Source of the DNA: Bacillus_BD sp963765265
Lineage (GTDB): Bacteria; Bacillota; Bacilli; Bacillales; Cytobacillaceae
Assembly (NCBI GenBank): GCA_963765265.1
Contig: CAVXVN010000002.1
Coordinates: 124,001-188,000 of the forward strand
Direction of reading: 5' to 3'
Length of the DNA stretch: 64,000 nucleotides
The notes under the pieces were generated by a model that was not told the DNA's origin, made no database searches, and worked only from the letters and a program-made list of their open reading frames with translations. Made by a program: the position numbers and the translations under genes. This document shows positions 18,745-28,446 of this stretch, in pieces (the first letter of the stretch is position 1; each line of letters begins with the position of its first letter).

Positions 18745-18760
18745 GTATGTTCGATATAAG

Positions 18761-18790
18761 AAAGCCCCCTTTATTAAAAAAGGGGGCTTT
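18761..18790. terminator. Bidirectional terminator
   Basis: AAAGCCCCCTT pairs with AAGGGGGCTTT between the convergent feo cluster and the spore-protein gene. Confidence 0.85.
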
Positions 18791-18834
18791 ATCCATTTGC
18801 TATGAAGTTGTTTTTATTAAAAATACTGCATTAC

Positions 18835-19035
18835 TTAGAAAGAACCACCAAGTTGTTGCTCCGCCATTTGAACAAGGCGTTTTGTAATTTCTCCTCCAAC
18901 AGATCCGTTAGCACGAGAAGTAGTTTCTGCCCCTAAGTTTACACCAAACTCATTAGCGATCTCATATTTCATTTGATCTAAAGCTTGTGATACCCCAGGA
19001 ACTAATAATTGGTTTGAAGAATTGTTGTTTGGCAT
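18835..19035 (-). CDS. Small acid-soluble spore protein, alpha/beta type
   Basis: 66 aa DNA-binding protein of the forespore that protects DNA from UV and heat. It has both family signatures: the germination-protease site region KYEIANEFGVNLGAETTSR and the C-terminal GSVGGEITKRLVQMAEQ. The ATG follows AAGGAG at good spacing. It is monocistronic, with a shared terminator downstream. Its position beside the yhe/yha block suggests the B. subtilis sspB equivalent. This is direct evidence that the organism sporulates. Confidence 0.95.
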   Translation of the reverse strand: MPNNNSSNQLLVPGVSQALDQMKYEIANEFGVNLGAETTSRANGSVGGEITKRLVQMAEQQLGGSF

Positions 19036-19324
19036 TGATGCGCACTCTCCTTCAGTCATTTTTTTTGGTGGACTATTTTGGAATTGAACCAAATTGATGT
19101 TTCCATCAAGCAACCAGCACAGTCCAATAGGTAAAGGAAAAATAAGTATTTCTTGTTACATAAATGACCATTTATTAGGTAAAGCTATTGTAGTGAGTTT
19201 TTTTGTTGCTGTTTTTTGCTTTGTACTCTCTATTATGGTTAAAAAACTTCATGCTATTCGTCTATTTGTTCAGGTAATTTTTACCTATTTATTACGTTCA
19301 TTCTAAAGTTTTTGGAGGGTGCGA

Positions 19325-19570
19325 ATGATGGGAATATGTCCTATTTGCAATGGTTTTGAGGCATTAGAGCTAAAATGCCCTAAATGTGGCGCACAAATAA
19401 ATGATACTGGAAGAATAATGGATTTTTTTGATGATTATAGTGCCTATATGCCTATTGATCAAATGAAACTGGAAGACGGTTATAAAGAAGATTTTAAAAA
19501 AGGACAATGTCCACATTTATTAAAATGTGATGGATGTAACTATGAAGTAACATATTTAATTAAAGAATAG
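19325..19570 (+). CDS. Small zinc-ribbon protein of unknown function
   Basis: About 81 aa. Three Cys pairs are visible: CPIC near residue 6, CPKCG near 18, and a C-terminal CPHLLKCDGC. This suggests one or two zinc ribbons. The middle section is acidic (FFDDYSAYMPIDQMKLEDGY). The start follows GGAGGG; ATG 19325 or 19328 is possible. No family name is assigned. It is followed by a bidirectional terminator. Confidence 0.75.
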   Translation: MMGICPICNGFEALELKCPKCGAQINDTGRIMDFFDDYSAYMPIDQMKLEDGYKEDFKKGQCPHLLKCDGCNYEVTYLIKE

Positions 19571-19640
19571 CTTGTTCTATTAGTGTATTTGATGAATAGG
19601 TAATTGTTAGTGAAACCAAATCATTCGTTACTTGTCAACA

Positions 19641-19680
19641 AAAAAGTGTCTGCACATTTTGCTGTACAGACACTTTTTAT
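19641..19680. terminator. Bidirectional terminator
   Basis: AAAGTGTCTG pairs with CAGACACTTT, with a T-run on one side and an A-run on the other, between convergent genes. Confidence 0.85.
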
Positions 19681-19862
19681 TATTGAATTTCGTGTGGAGG
19701 GGCCTCTTTTTCTAAATCTCGTGCTTCTTCGATATTTGTTATGTTTTCACGAAAATGGACGGATCCACCTGACATCCCTTCATTAATCATTCGATCTATA
19801 TCAAGGTATAACTCATCGCGGCCTTCATAATCTACCCCTTTTTCAGTTGCTTTCTTGCTCAT
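19680..19862 (-). CDS. Small conserved hypothetical protein
   Basis: 60 aa, hydrophilic and acidic, for example DELYLDIDRMINEGMSGG and EEARDLEKEAPP. The start has an excellent Shine-Dalgarno (AAAGGAGGG, spaced 6 nt) and the gene ends at a terminator, so it is very likely real. It resembles short Bacillus proteins found near spore-protein genes, but I cannot name the family. No signal peptide or membrane segment. Confidence 0.7.
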   Translation of the reverse strand: MSKKATEKGVDYEGRDELYLDIDRMINEGMSGGSVHFRENITNIEEARDLEKEAPPHEIQ

Positions 19863-20041
19863 TTGTCTTTCCCTCCTTTGATGAATATATCATATAGGTT
19901 TCCAGAAAGGATCTATTGTCATACCAGGATTTTTATTAAAATAATCTATGAATGTGCAATTTTTGAAGGGTGCACAATGGTAAATACATCTAAATTTTGG
20001 TAAGATGAAGTGAATTTTGAATTTGGAGAAGGAGTGATAGG

Positions 20042-20395
20042 ATGTCTGTTAATCTACATGATAGTGCCTATGAATTGCAAAAAACGATTAGGAATAGTGA
20101 TGAATATATTACATTAAAGAATCAATATGATGTAGTGAATGCGGATGAATCAGCGAAACAAATGTTTGAAAAGTTTCGTAATATGCAAATGCAGCTTCAA
20201 CAAAAACAAATGATGGGACAGGAAATTCCCCAGGATGAGATTGCACAAGCACAAATTCTTGTTTCAGATGTACAAAAAAATGAAAAAATTTCCAAATTAA
20301 TGGAAGCAGAACAAAGAATGAGTATGATTGTAAATGAATTAAATCAAATCATTCTCAAGCCACTAGAAGAGCTATACGGTTCAATTAATCAATAA
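20042..20395 (+). CDS. yheA: YlbF/YmcA family protein YheA
   Basis: 117 aa, almost entirely helical. Typical YlbF/YmcA pattern: an N-terminal LHDSAYELQKTIRNSDEY, then KQMFEKFRNMQMQLQQKQM and VNELNQIILKPLEELYG. Relatives YlbF, YmcA and YaaT tune RNase Y; YheA itself has no firm function. The start follows GGAGAAGGAG. It sits beside yhaX, as in B. subtilis. Confidence 0.88.
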   Translation: MSVNLHDSAYELQKTIRNSDEYITLKNQYDVVNADESAKQMFEKFRNMQMQLQQKQMMGQEIPQDEIAQAQILVSDVQKNEKISKLMEAEQRMSMIVNELNQIILKPLEELYGSINQ

Positions 20396-20413
20396 TCCAT
20401 TTGTATGAATGTG

Positions 20414-20448
20414 GAAGGCACCTAAAGGGGTCTTCTTTTTTTTGCACT
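20414..20448 (+). terminator. Probable terminator of yheA
   Basis: GAAGGCACC pairs with GGGGTCTTC (one mismatch, one wobble) and is followed by eight T. Confidence 0.65.
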
Positions 20449-20514
20449 CTTAAGAAAGTATAAAATTGCAACGCAGGAGAAGTTCGGCGTAGTGGAAATT
20501 TTTAGGAAAACAGT

Positions 20515-20576
20515 ATAAGTGCAACTAGGCCTCTGTCTTCGCCTTGCAGGCTCGCCAATCATCGAGTTTTCTTTAT
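20515..20576. repeat. Intergenic repeat, 62 bp, second copy of the 6937 unit
   Basis: Ends ATAAGTGCAACTA and GTTTTCTTTAT, with shared core CTTCGCCTTG / GGCTCGCCAATC. Lies between yheA and yhaX. Confidence 0.7.
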
Positions 20577-20658
20577 ATGGTCGAGCTTTGTTCTATTCCC
20601 TTATTTCCTTTCATAATCTTTAGTATAGGATTTTTCACCAAGAATAGGGGGAGCAACG

Positions 20659-21525
20659 ATGATCTACCGTATGCTTGCTGTCAATATTGACGGTACACTT
20701 CTTCAAACAAATGGAAGAATGAATAAATTAACGAAAGAAGCAATTGATTATGTACAACATAAAGGGATTTATGTAACCCTTGTGACATCGCGTAGTTTTC
20801 TTTCTGCTAAAAAGGTCGCAAAAGCTTTAAAGATTAATTCAATCTTGATCACTCATAGTGGAGCTTATATCGCAAAAGAGATAGGAAAACCGATTCATGC
20901 TGCTCGAATTGAAGAAAATACTACGTATGACATCATACGTTTACTTGAAGGATTTCCATGCCAAATTAGGCTTGTTCATGAACATTACTCACTTGCCAAT
21001 AAATATAAACTTAACCATAATTTGCTTGCAAAAACAGTATTTACTTCAGGTGATCCAGTATCGTATTCTCAACAGTTTGTTGATTCAATAGGAGAAACGA
21101 TTGTCGATGAACCAGCCAGCCCTTCAAGTATTGAAGTGTATTTTGAATACAAGGAAGATCTTAAAGATGTAAAGGAAGCAATTGAAAATGTATTTTCTGA
21201 GGTTGATTGTATACAATTGGATGAATTAAGATTAAATATCGTTCCAACAAGTGTTTCAAAATTAAATGGTTTACTCTATTTAGCCGAAAGATTAGGAATT
21301 CCAAGAAGTCAGATCGTCAGTATCGGGGATGACCTTGATGACATAGAGATGATTGAAGCGGTCGGTCTTGGAGTGGCCATGGGGAATGCTCCAGTTGAAG
21401 TGAAAAGAGCAGCGAATTGGATTACACGTTCACAAAATCAGAATGGTGTTGCTTATATGATCAAAGAGCACTTCCGAAAACAACAGCCAATAGAGTTTCT
21501 AAAAAAGATGAACATAATCAAATAG
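20659..21525 (+). CDS. yhaX: HAD superfamily hydrolase, Cof subfamily (YhaX)
   Basis: 288 aa, the same length as B. subtilis YhaX. HAD motif I at the N-terminus reads AVNIDGTLL, where the first catalytic Asp of DxD is replaced by Asn; motif IV GDDLDDIEM is intact near residue 220, and a Cof-type cap lies between. Cof phosphatases act on sugar phosphates or flavin/pyridoxal phosphates; B. subtilis YhaX is linked to the sporulation programme. The N-for-D change at the nucleophile position may abolish phosphatase activity and deserves attention. The start follows AGGGGGAG. Confidence 0.88.
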   Translation: MIYRMLAVNIDGTLLQTNGRMNKLTKEAIDYVQHKGIYVTLVTSRSFLSAKKVAKALKINSILITHSGAYIAKEIGKPIHAARIEENTTYDIIRLLEGFPCQIRLVHEHYSLANKYKLNHNLLAKTVFTSGDPVSYSQQFVDSIGETIVDEPASPSSIEVYFEYKEDLKDVKEAIENVFSEVDCIQLDELRLNIVPTSVSKLNGLLYLAERLGIPRSQIVSIGDDLDDIEMIEAVGLGVAMGNAPVEVKRAANWITRSQNQNGVAYMIKEHFRKQQPIEFLKKMNIIK

Positions 21526-21578
21526 GTTATGATGTTTGTGGATATTGAAATAAGATGATTTTCACGATTACTTTTTAG

Positions 21579-21604
21579 AAGCCTGCAAATATGCAGGCTT
21601 TTTT
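21579..21604 (+). terminator. Terminator of yhaX
   Basis: AAGCCTGCA pairs with TGCAGGCTT (loop AATA), followed by TTTT. Confidence 0.85.
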
Positions 21605-21683
21605 CATATATAATAAATAATAATGAGAAAAGTGAATCTTATTTTTAAAAAGTTCGTAGATAATGTTAAAGGGGGAGGAAAAA

Positions 21684-22583
21684 ATGGTTTTAGAGCTTAA
21701 GGATGTCACAAAACGATTTGGAAACTTTACTGCTGTAGATCAATTAACACTCTCGATTCCAGATCAAGAAATGTTTGGTTTCCTCGGTGCGAACGGTGCA
21801 GGGAAAACAACTGCATTTCGAATGATTTTAGGTTTATTAAGCCCAAGCAGTGGGTCGATTACATGGAATGGAAAGAATATTGACTATTCAACAAGTCCGT
21901 TGATTGGCTATTTGCCTGAGGAAAGGGGTTTGTATCCAAAGCTAAAAGTTCGAGATCAAATGGTTTATTTAGCAAGACTTAGAGGGATGCCCAAAAAAGA
22001 AACATTAAAAGAGTTGGATTATTGGCTTTCTCGATTTAAGGTACCAGAATATGTAGATAAAAAGGTAGAAGAGCTCTCGAAAGGAAATCAGCAGAAAATC
22101 CAGTTTATTGCTGCTATTATACATAAACCCAAACTGTTGATTCTTGATGAACCATTCAGTGGTTTAGATCCAGTGAATGTGGAGCAATTGAAAAAAGCGG
22201 TAATTGATTTAAAGGATAATGGGACAACCATTGTGTTTTCAAGCCATCGAATGGAACATGTAGAAGAAATGTGTGAACACCTTTGCATCCTGCATAAGGG
22301 AAAACCAATTGTGCAAGGAATACTGAAGGACATTAAACGATCGTATGGGAAAAAGAACTTAGTGATTCATGCCGATTTTGATCTGGAGGAACTGAAGAAT
22401 TTCTCAGGTGTTACGAATGCCAAAACGACACCTGAAGGTATTTCTTTACAAATTAAAGACGAAGAGGTTTCTTCACATATTCTAAAGAGTATTGTTGATA
22501 AGGGGTTTATTTCAAAATTTGTTTTAGAAGAACCTTCTTTAAATGACATCTTTATTGAAAAGGTAGGTGCTTCCTATGAGTAG
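21684..22583 (+). CDS. yhaQ: ABC transporter ATP-binding protein YhaQ (NatA-like)
   Basis: 299 aa. Walker A GANGAGKTTAF near residue 38, signature LSKGNQQKIQF near 133, Walker B LLILDEPFSGLDP near 153, then a C-terminal extension with VLEEPSLNDIFIEKVG, as in NatA-type exporters. With YhaP it probably forms an ABC-2 exporter; NatAB exports Na+, but the substrate of YhaQP is not established. The start follows GGGGGAGG. Its 3' end overlaps yhaP by 8 nt. Confidence 0.9.
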   Translation: MVLELKDVTKRFGNFTAVDQLTLSIPDQEMFGFLGANGAGKTTAFRMILGLLSPSSGSITWNGKNIDYSTSPLIGYLPEERGLYPKLKVRDQMVYLARLRGMPKKETLKELDYWLSRFKVPEYVDKKVEELSKGNQQKIQFIAAIIHKPKLLILDEPFSGLDPVNVEQLKKAVIDLKDNGTTIVFSSHRMEHVEEMCEHLCILHKGKPIVQGILKDIKRSYGKKNLVIHADFDLEELKNFSGVTNAKTTPEGISLQIKDEEVSSHILKSIVDKGFISKFVLEEPSLNDIFIEKVGASYE

Positions 22584-23829
22584 GTTTTGGATTATTCTTT
22601 TTCATACATATGTCAGTAAGTTAAAAACAAAGTCTTTTATTATTACAACTTTGGTTACAGCGATAATATTAATTGGGTTAACGAATATGACAAACATTAT
22701 CGATTATTTTAACAAGGGGAATGGCGAAGAAAAAGTTGCCGTAATCGATGAAACGGGAGAATTATTCCCATTGTTTGAAGCAAGGTTGAAAACAGTCAAT
22801 GAAGAGCTGATCATTGAAAAATTTAAGGGATCTGAAACAGAAGCAGAAGATCAGGTTGAAAGTGAACAATTTCAAGGTTTGTTGATTCTTGACTATAACG
22901 AAGCCATGCTTCCCATCGCCACTTATAAATCATTGAGTGTTGCAGATTTTGCGATTCCAGGTGATTTGCAAGCGACTCTTCAACAAGTAAAGTCTCAACT
23001 TGCAGCCTCTCAACTACAGCTAACAACGGAACAACTTGGAAAGTTATCGGAACCCGCTTCTTTTGAACGAATTGCCTTAAAGGATAATGCAAAAACACAG
23101 GAAGAATTAAGCGAAGCACGTGGTCTTGTATATGTCATCCTGTTTGTCATTTATTTTGCTGTCATTATGTATGCAAACATGATTGCCATGGAAGTTGCGA
23201 CAGAGAAATCTTCTCGTGTAATGGAAATATTGATTTCCAGTGTGTCACCTATCAAGCAAATGTATGGGAAAATTCTCGGTATTGGGTTATTAAGTTTGAC
23301 ACAAATGGCCATTTTATTATTGACTGGATCTTATTTTGTAAAGAAGAATCTTCAAACCATGCAAGGTGGATTCTTTGAGTTTCTTGGCTTTCAAAATATC
23401 CCAGCTTCGACCATTGTGTATGCCGTTATTTTCTTTATTCTAGGCTACTTTCTGTATGCCACTCTTGCGGCCTTCCTCGGATCGCTTGTCAGCAGAATAG
23501 AGGATGTTCAGCAAATGATCACACCAATGACCATGCTCGTTGTTGCTGGCTTTATGATTGCTATGTTTGGATTAAATCAACCGGATACAACATTTATTAC
23601 GGTTACATCATATATCCCGTTTTTTACACCTATGCTTATGTTTATGCGCGTTGGGATGCTAACCTTGCCATTCTGGGAGCCGATTCTGGGAATTATTATT
23701 TTGGTGATCACCATCGCGATTCTTGCAATATTTGGTGCCAAAGTATATTCAGGTGGGGTCCTCATGTATGGAAAATCGAATTCATTTAAAGATATTAAAA
23801 GGGCCTTGCAGTTAACAAAAAAGGATTAA
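22576..23829 (+). CDS. yhaP: ABC-2 type transporter permease YhaP (NatB-like)
   Basis: 417 aa. One N-terminal transmembrane helix, a large extracytoplasmic domain (about 50-180), then five to six helices from about residue 185. This is the NatB layout. EKSSRVMEILISSVSPIKQM is the conserved segment after the second helix. The start ATG overlaps the yhaQ stop, so the two are translated together. Followed by a long hairpin terminator. Confidence 0.9.
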   Translation: MSRFWIILFHTYVSKLKTKSFIITTLVTAIILIGLTNMTNIIDYFNKGNGEEKVAVIDETGELFPLFEARLKTVNEELIIEKFKGSETEAEDQVESEQFQGLLILDYNEAMLPIATYKSLSVADFAIPGDLQATLQQVKSQLAASQLQLTTEQLGKLSEPASFERIALKDNAKTQEELSEARGLVYVILFVIYFAVIMYANMIAMEVATEKSSRVMEILISSVSPIKQMYGKILGIGLLSLTQMAILLLTGSYFVKKNLQTMQGGFFEFLGFQNIPASTIVYAVIFFILGYFLYATLAAFLGSLVSRIEDVQQMITPMTMLVVAGFMIAMFGLNQPDTTFITVTSYIPFFTPMLMFMRVGMLTLPFWEPILGIIILVITIAILAIFGAKVYSGGVLMYGKSNSFKDIKRALQLTKKD

Positions 23830-23865
23830 GGAATGCATAGCATATAGGTAATTAGAGTGGAAATA

Positions 23866-23934
23866 AAAGAGATCGTTTTTCATGACTCCTGCTAATAAAC
23901 GAGCAGCATAGGAGGTGAAAAATGATCTCTTTTT
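23866..23934. terminator. Long hairpin terminator after yhaP
   Basis: AAAAGAGATC-g-TTTTTCA pairs with TGAAAAA-TGATCTCTTTT; an inner CTGCT/AGCAG stem forms the top. T-run on the plus side. Confidence 0.75.
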
Positions 23935-23937
23935 CAA

Positions 23938-23995
23938 TATTCTTTATCCCGGATTAAAAGGCTGTAATACCCCCACTGATGGAAGTTTTCTTTAT
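23938..23995. repeat. Intergenic repeat upstream of yhaO
   Basis: Modules TTCTTTATCCCGG, AGGCTGTAATA, CCCCCACTGATGGAAG and TTTTCTTTAT, almost the same as the copy at 16004-16057. Confidence 0.75.
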
Positions 23996-24085
23996 AAGAA
24001 CGTGCATTCGATTATAGCGGATGGTAGAATGGATATAAGATTATTTCTTCTGAACTAAAGAGGAAAGTTGGAGTGAGTATAATCA

Positions 24086-25303
24086 ATGAAACAAATAACT
24101 TTTATTCATGCAGCGGATTTGCATTTAGATAGCCCAATGATCGGACTTTCGCATTTGCCAAAAGAAATTTTTGAAAGACTTAAGGAGAGTACGTTTGTAG
24201 CGTTAAAAAAACTAGTAGACGAGGCGATTAACCATCAAGTAGATTTTGTCATTCTAGCGGGTGATTTATTTGATGAACAGGATCGTAGTGTACGTGCACA
24301 AATGAGGCTACGAAAGGAAATGGAAAGACTGGACCAGTATCATATTCCTGTTTTCGTCATACATGGGAACCACGATCATTTAAATGGGGAATGGATTCAT
24401 TTGGACATGCCAAGTAATGTTCACATTTTTGGTGAAAAAGTAGAATTCAAAAAATGTATCGCAGAAGAAATCGTAACCCATTTGTATGGATTTAGTTATG
24501 GATCGCGACATGTCATGGAAAGCCATTTAGATGAATACGTCAAGCATGAGGGTGCTGATTTTCATATCGGGATATTGCATGGACATGGAGAAGGATCAAG
24601 TGGTCATAGTCATTATGCACCCTTTCATTTAAAAGAGCTTATTGATAAAAAGTTTGATTACTGGGCGCTTGGGCATATTCATAAACGTTCCATCCTTCAT
24701 GAGAATCCTTATATTGTTTATCCAGGAAATATACAGGGGAGAAATAGAAAAGAAACAGGAAAAAAGGGCTCTTACCTTGTTAGATTGACTAAGAGTGATA
24801 CAAAGCTTGATTTTATCGAAACGTCGGATATTCGCTGGAAAACTCTTCAACTTGATGGACAGGAGGCAAATAGCTTTCAACAGTTGTACCTGCTCTGTCA
24901 AAATAAAATGGAAGAAAATCGTCTGCAAGGAAAAGGAATCCTATTATCCCTTACTCTACATAATGTACGTCTTCCAGATAAGGAGTTAGCGAGTGTGTTA
25001 AATGGTGACCTATTACAAACTTTGCAGGATGAAGAGCGCGAGGAGCCTTCTTTTGTGTGGCCTATACAAATTGAAATAGAAAGAGCCTATGAATGGAATC
25101 GAAGTCAGCTTGAAAAAGAATCTGATTTTTATTATGAGCTCTTTCAAGCATCCGATCAATTAGATACTGTAACAGAGAGTATCCGTCCGCTATATGAACA
25201 TCCGATTGCGAGGAAATTTATACCGGAACTAACTGAAAAAGAAATGCAGGTATTGAAGCAAGAGGCATTACAAACACTGCTTCACTTACTACATCAGCGT
25301 TAA
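24086..25303 (+). CDS. yhaO: DNA repair exonuclease YhaO (metallophosphoesterase)
   Basis: 405 aa, SbcD/Mre11-like. Calcineurin-type metal motifs are all present: AADLHLDSP (residue 9), AGDLFDEQ (52), GNHDHL (92), ILHGHGE (157) and LGHIHKRS (189). A C-terminal capping region follows. In B. subtilis YhaO pairs with the SMC-like ATPase YhaN, encoded next. It is 13 nt from yhaN, so one operon. The frame is intact although its partner is broken. Confidence 0.92.
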   Translation: MKQITFIHAADLHLDSPMIGLSHLPKEIFERLKESTFVALKKLVDEAINHQVDFVILAGDLFDEQDRSVRAQMRLRKEMERLDQYHIPVFVIHGNHDHLNGEWIHLDMPSNVHIFGEKVEFKKCIAEEIVTHLYGFSYGSRHVMESHLDEYVKHEGADFHIGILHGHGEGSSGHSHYAPFHLKELIDKKFDYWALGHIHKRSILHENPYIVYPGNIQGRNRKETGKKGSYLVRLTKSDTKLDFIETSDIRWKTLQLDGQEANSFQQLYLLCQNKMEENRLQGKGILLSLTLHNVRLPDKELASVLNGDLLQTLQDEEREEPSFVWPIQIEIERAYEWNRSQLEKESDFYYELFQASDQLDTVTESIRPLYEHPIARKFIPELTEKEMQVLKQEALQTLLHLLHQR

Positions 25304-25315
25304 GGGGTAGATGAT

Positions 25316-28300
25316 ATGAAAATAATGGAAATATACATATATGGTTATGGAAAGTTTGAAGATGTTAAATTTTCTAATTTGCATAACCAACAAGTATTCT
25401 ATGGAGAAAATGAAGCAGGAAAGTCCACCATTATGTCCTTCATACACAGTATATTATTTGGGTTTCCCACTAAACAACAGACTGAACTACGCTACGAACC
25501 CAAAAAAGGAGCTAAATATGGCGGGCAACTTACAGTGTTTTTTCCTGGTAAAGGAAAAACCGTCATTGAACGAGTAAAGGGAAAAGCAACAGGGGACGTT
25601 TCCGTTCACATTGAAAATGGAAGGATAGGCGGGGAAGAACTTCTTAAGGAATTGTTATCTTCAATGGATAAGAATTTGTTTCAATCCATATTTTCCTTTA
25701 ATCTTCAGGGCTTGCAAAATGTCCATCACATAAAGGGAGAAGATATTGGTCGTTTTTTATTTTCAACAGGAACAATTGGTTCAGACCGTCTATTAAAAGC
25801 AGAAAATGAGCTTGCCAAAGAGTTAGAATCCCGCTTTAAGCCAAATGGGAGAAATCCACTTTTGAATACAAAATTGAAGGAACTCCGAAATTTGCGGACT
25901 GAGCTGCAAAAAGCAGAGGAAAACAATGAGCAGTATAAAAGTTTATTAACCAAAAGGGATTCTATTGAGAAACAGATTGAGGAGATCAAATCCGAAATCA
26001 TTTCACTCACCGAACAGCAAACTCGTTTGGAAGAATGGAAAAAAGTCTCCCCTATGTTTCAACAAGAAAAAATCATTCAAAAAGAATTGGTTCCTTATGA
26101 TCATCTTGATTTTCCGGAAAATGGTCTTGAACAGCTTGAAAGACTCAAAATCGTGCAAACACAGCTTGAGAGGAAAATATATATTCTCAAACAACGAATG
26201 GATACGTTACAAGCAGATATGAAGGCTATTCAACCGAATTTCACTCTTCTTGAGAAGGAAAATGAAATCAATAGGATTGTAGAGAGTTTATCATTGTTGG
26301 ATAAATGGAAACAGGATCATAATCAATTACATATAAAAATGAAGAATATGGAAGGTGAGATTCAACGGTTACAAAATAATATTCATCTACCCCTTTCTAC
26401 AAAGGATCTATTAAGACGCTAATACAAGTGTTTTTATGAAAGAAAAAATAGTTGGGCTAAAGGCTAATCAGCAGCGTTTAACCGAAAAGAAACGTGAACT
26501 TGGATGAACAATTTCAGGTAGAGAAAAAACGATTGGAAGAATTGGAAACGGAAGAAGCTTTATTGAAAGCACAGCTAATGCATGAAAAGGAACGAAAAGA
26601 ATTAATAGAACGATTGAACAGCATGGAATCAAGTGATACTCTCGCTGAAAAACGCCAACAGGTTAAAGAGCGGTTAGCTATATTAACAGCATCGCATATG
26701 CATGCTACAAATAAAGGGAAAAAGGAAAAATGGCAGTTTCTCTTTATGGCTATGTTGTTTATGATTCTCTGTGGATGGGGAATAGCGTCTCAAGAGCTCT
26801 TACTGGTATTGGTGGGTGGAATCGGTTTGTTCGTTTCTATTCTTTTCTATATAAAAAGTAAATCGGCCGTAAGTGATGAAGTTTTACAAACTGAAATTAA
26901 GAATTTGCAGGAGCAGGAGATTGAGTTTGAAAAGAAATGGAAGCAGCCATTAGAGCATGTAGAGCTTCTAAAACAAAAACTTGAAAAGGATTCACTCCTA
27001 CGGGAACAATTTATACATGTAAACGTGAATCTTGAAAGACAGCAAGAGCAATATCATCATGTCATTGATCGTTTTGAATTATGGGAACAAGAGACAGCCA
27101 ACCTTCGAAAGGAATTGCTTAATGTTGGTGAACAATTAAAGATACCTGATGAGATAGCTAATAAGTATTTATTTGATGCTTTTCAAATGATTGATAGTCT
27201 GAAAAAGCTACACCAAGAGAAGTTTTATACCGTTGAACAGATGAATTTGAATCATGAGGCAATAAAGAAAATAATGGAACCACTTCGGTAAATTATCACT
27301 GCAGTTTTTAAACGATGATCAATTATCTCCCCATGAGGTGACCTTCACTTTAAAAAAGAAATTAAAGCTGGAGTTAGAAAAGCAAATTCAATTTAATGAA
27401 AAAAAGGATCAATTAGGTAAGCTTCAAGATGAACTAGAAGAGGATCAATTTGAATTAAACCGGGTCATGGATGAAATGGTCATTTTATATTCCAAAGCAA
27501 ATGCTCAAAATGAAGATCATTTTCGAGAAATAGGAAAGAAAGCAGCATTAAAAGAGGAGTTAATGATTCAGTGGAATAGCATTTCGATTCAGTTAAAGTT
27601 GTCTTCTTTCACGAAAGAGGACGCTGAAAAATTTTCAAGCATCGAATCCATTGAGTTAGCGATTCAGAAAATCACGGATATGAAGGATAAACAAAATAGT
27701 GAATTATCCCAATTGCACGATGATTTTGCGTCATTGAAATATAATATACAACGGATAGAGGATGGTGGGACTTATGCGGACCTCCTACATCGGTTCAAAC
27801 AGTTAAAATCTGAATTTGAGGATGAAGCTCGTGAATGGGCACGCTTTGCCACTGCAAAGGAGATTCTTCAAAGAACCGTAAATAATTTCAAAAAAGTGCG
27901 TTTACCTAAAATGCTCCATAAGGCAGAAGAATATTTGTCGTTTTTAACAGGCGGGAATTATTGCCGTATTTTGACAAAACAAGAAGGCAACGGTTTTTTA
28001 ATTGAAAGTAAAGACCATTTACTTTATGAGGCAAACGAATTAAGCCAAGCAACAACTGAACAAATATATGTGTCATTGCGACTTGCGCTTGCGGTTACCA
28101 TATATGAAAAATATAAGTTTCCGATTATCATTGATGATAGTTTTGTTAATTTTGATGGCTTACGGACTAGTAGAGTAGTGGAACTTTTAAAACAGCTAGA
28201 TGGACAACAAATTCTATTTTTTACTTGTCATGAGCATTTATTAAAATATTTTCAATGGGCAGAAGTGGTTCATTTAAGTGATAAAAGCCTAGTTGATCTT

Positions 28301-28321
28301 TCCCAACAGATACAATCATGA
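25316..28321 (+). pseudogene. yhaN: SMC-like AAA ATPase YhaN, several frameshifts
   Basis: Partner of YhaO, SbcC/Rad50-like. The 5' part has Walker A FYGENEAGKSTIMSF (near residue 30) and a coiled-coil start. The frame breaks near 26420, again near 26503 (GG where one G would keep ELDEQFQVEKKR) and again near 27290, where GKLSLQFLNDDQLS continues elsewhere. A central transmembrane pair (FLFMAMLFMILCGW) is typical of YhaN. The 3' part has the ABC signature region (ATTEQIYVSLRLAL) and Walker B IIIDDSFVNFD. Joined length is about 1000 aa. All breaks are single-base. Confidence 0.88.
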
Positions 28322-28446
28322 AGGGTCAATTTGAAAATAATGATATGGTATACTTTGGTTGTGAAATGAACAAGTGATCAAATGAAAAACGTGCAAAGGG
28401 AATATGAAAAATCTTGATAGATATACGTAGAAGGGAGCGAGTAAGC

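Noticed and set aside
19094..19306. 70-aa plus-strand ORF with a hydrophobic stretch
   Set aside because: Its start lies in the promoter region of the spore-protein gene with no ribosome site. Composition is that of AT-rich non-coding DNA.
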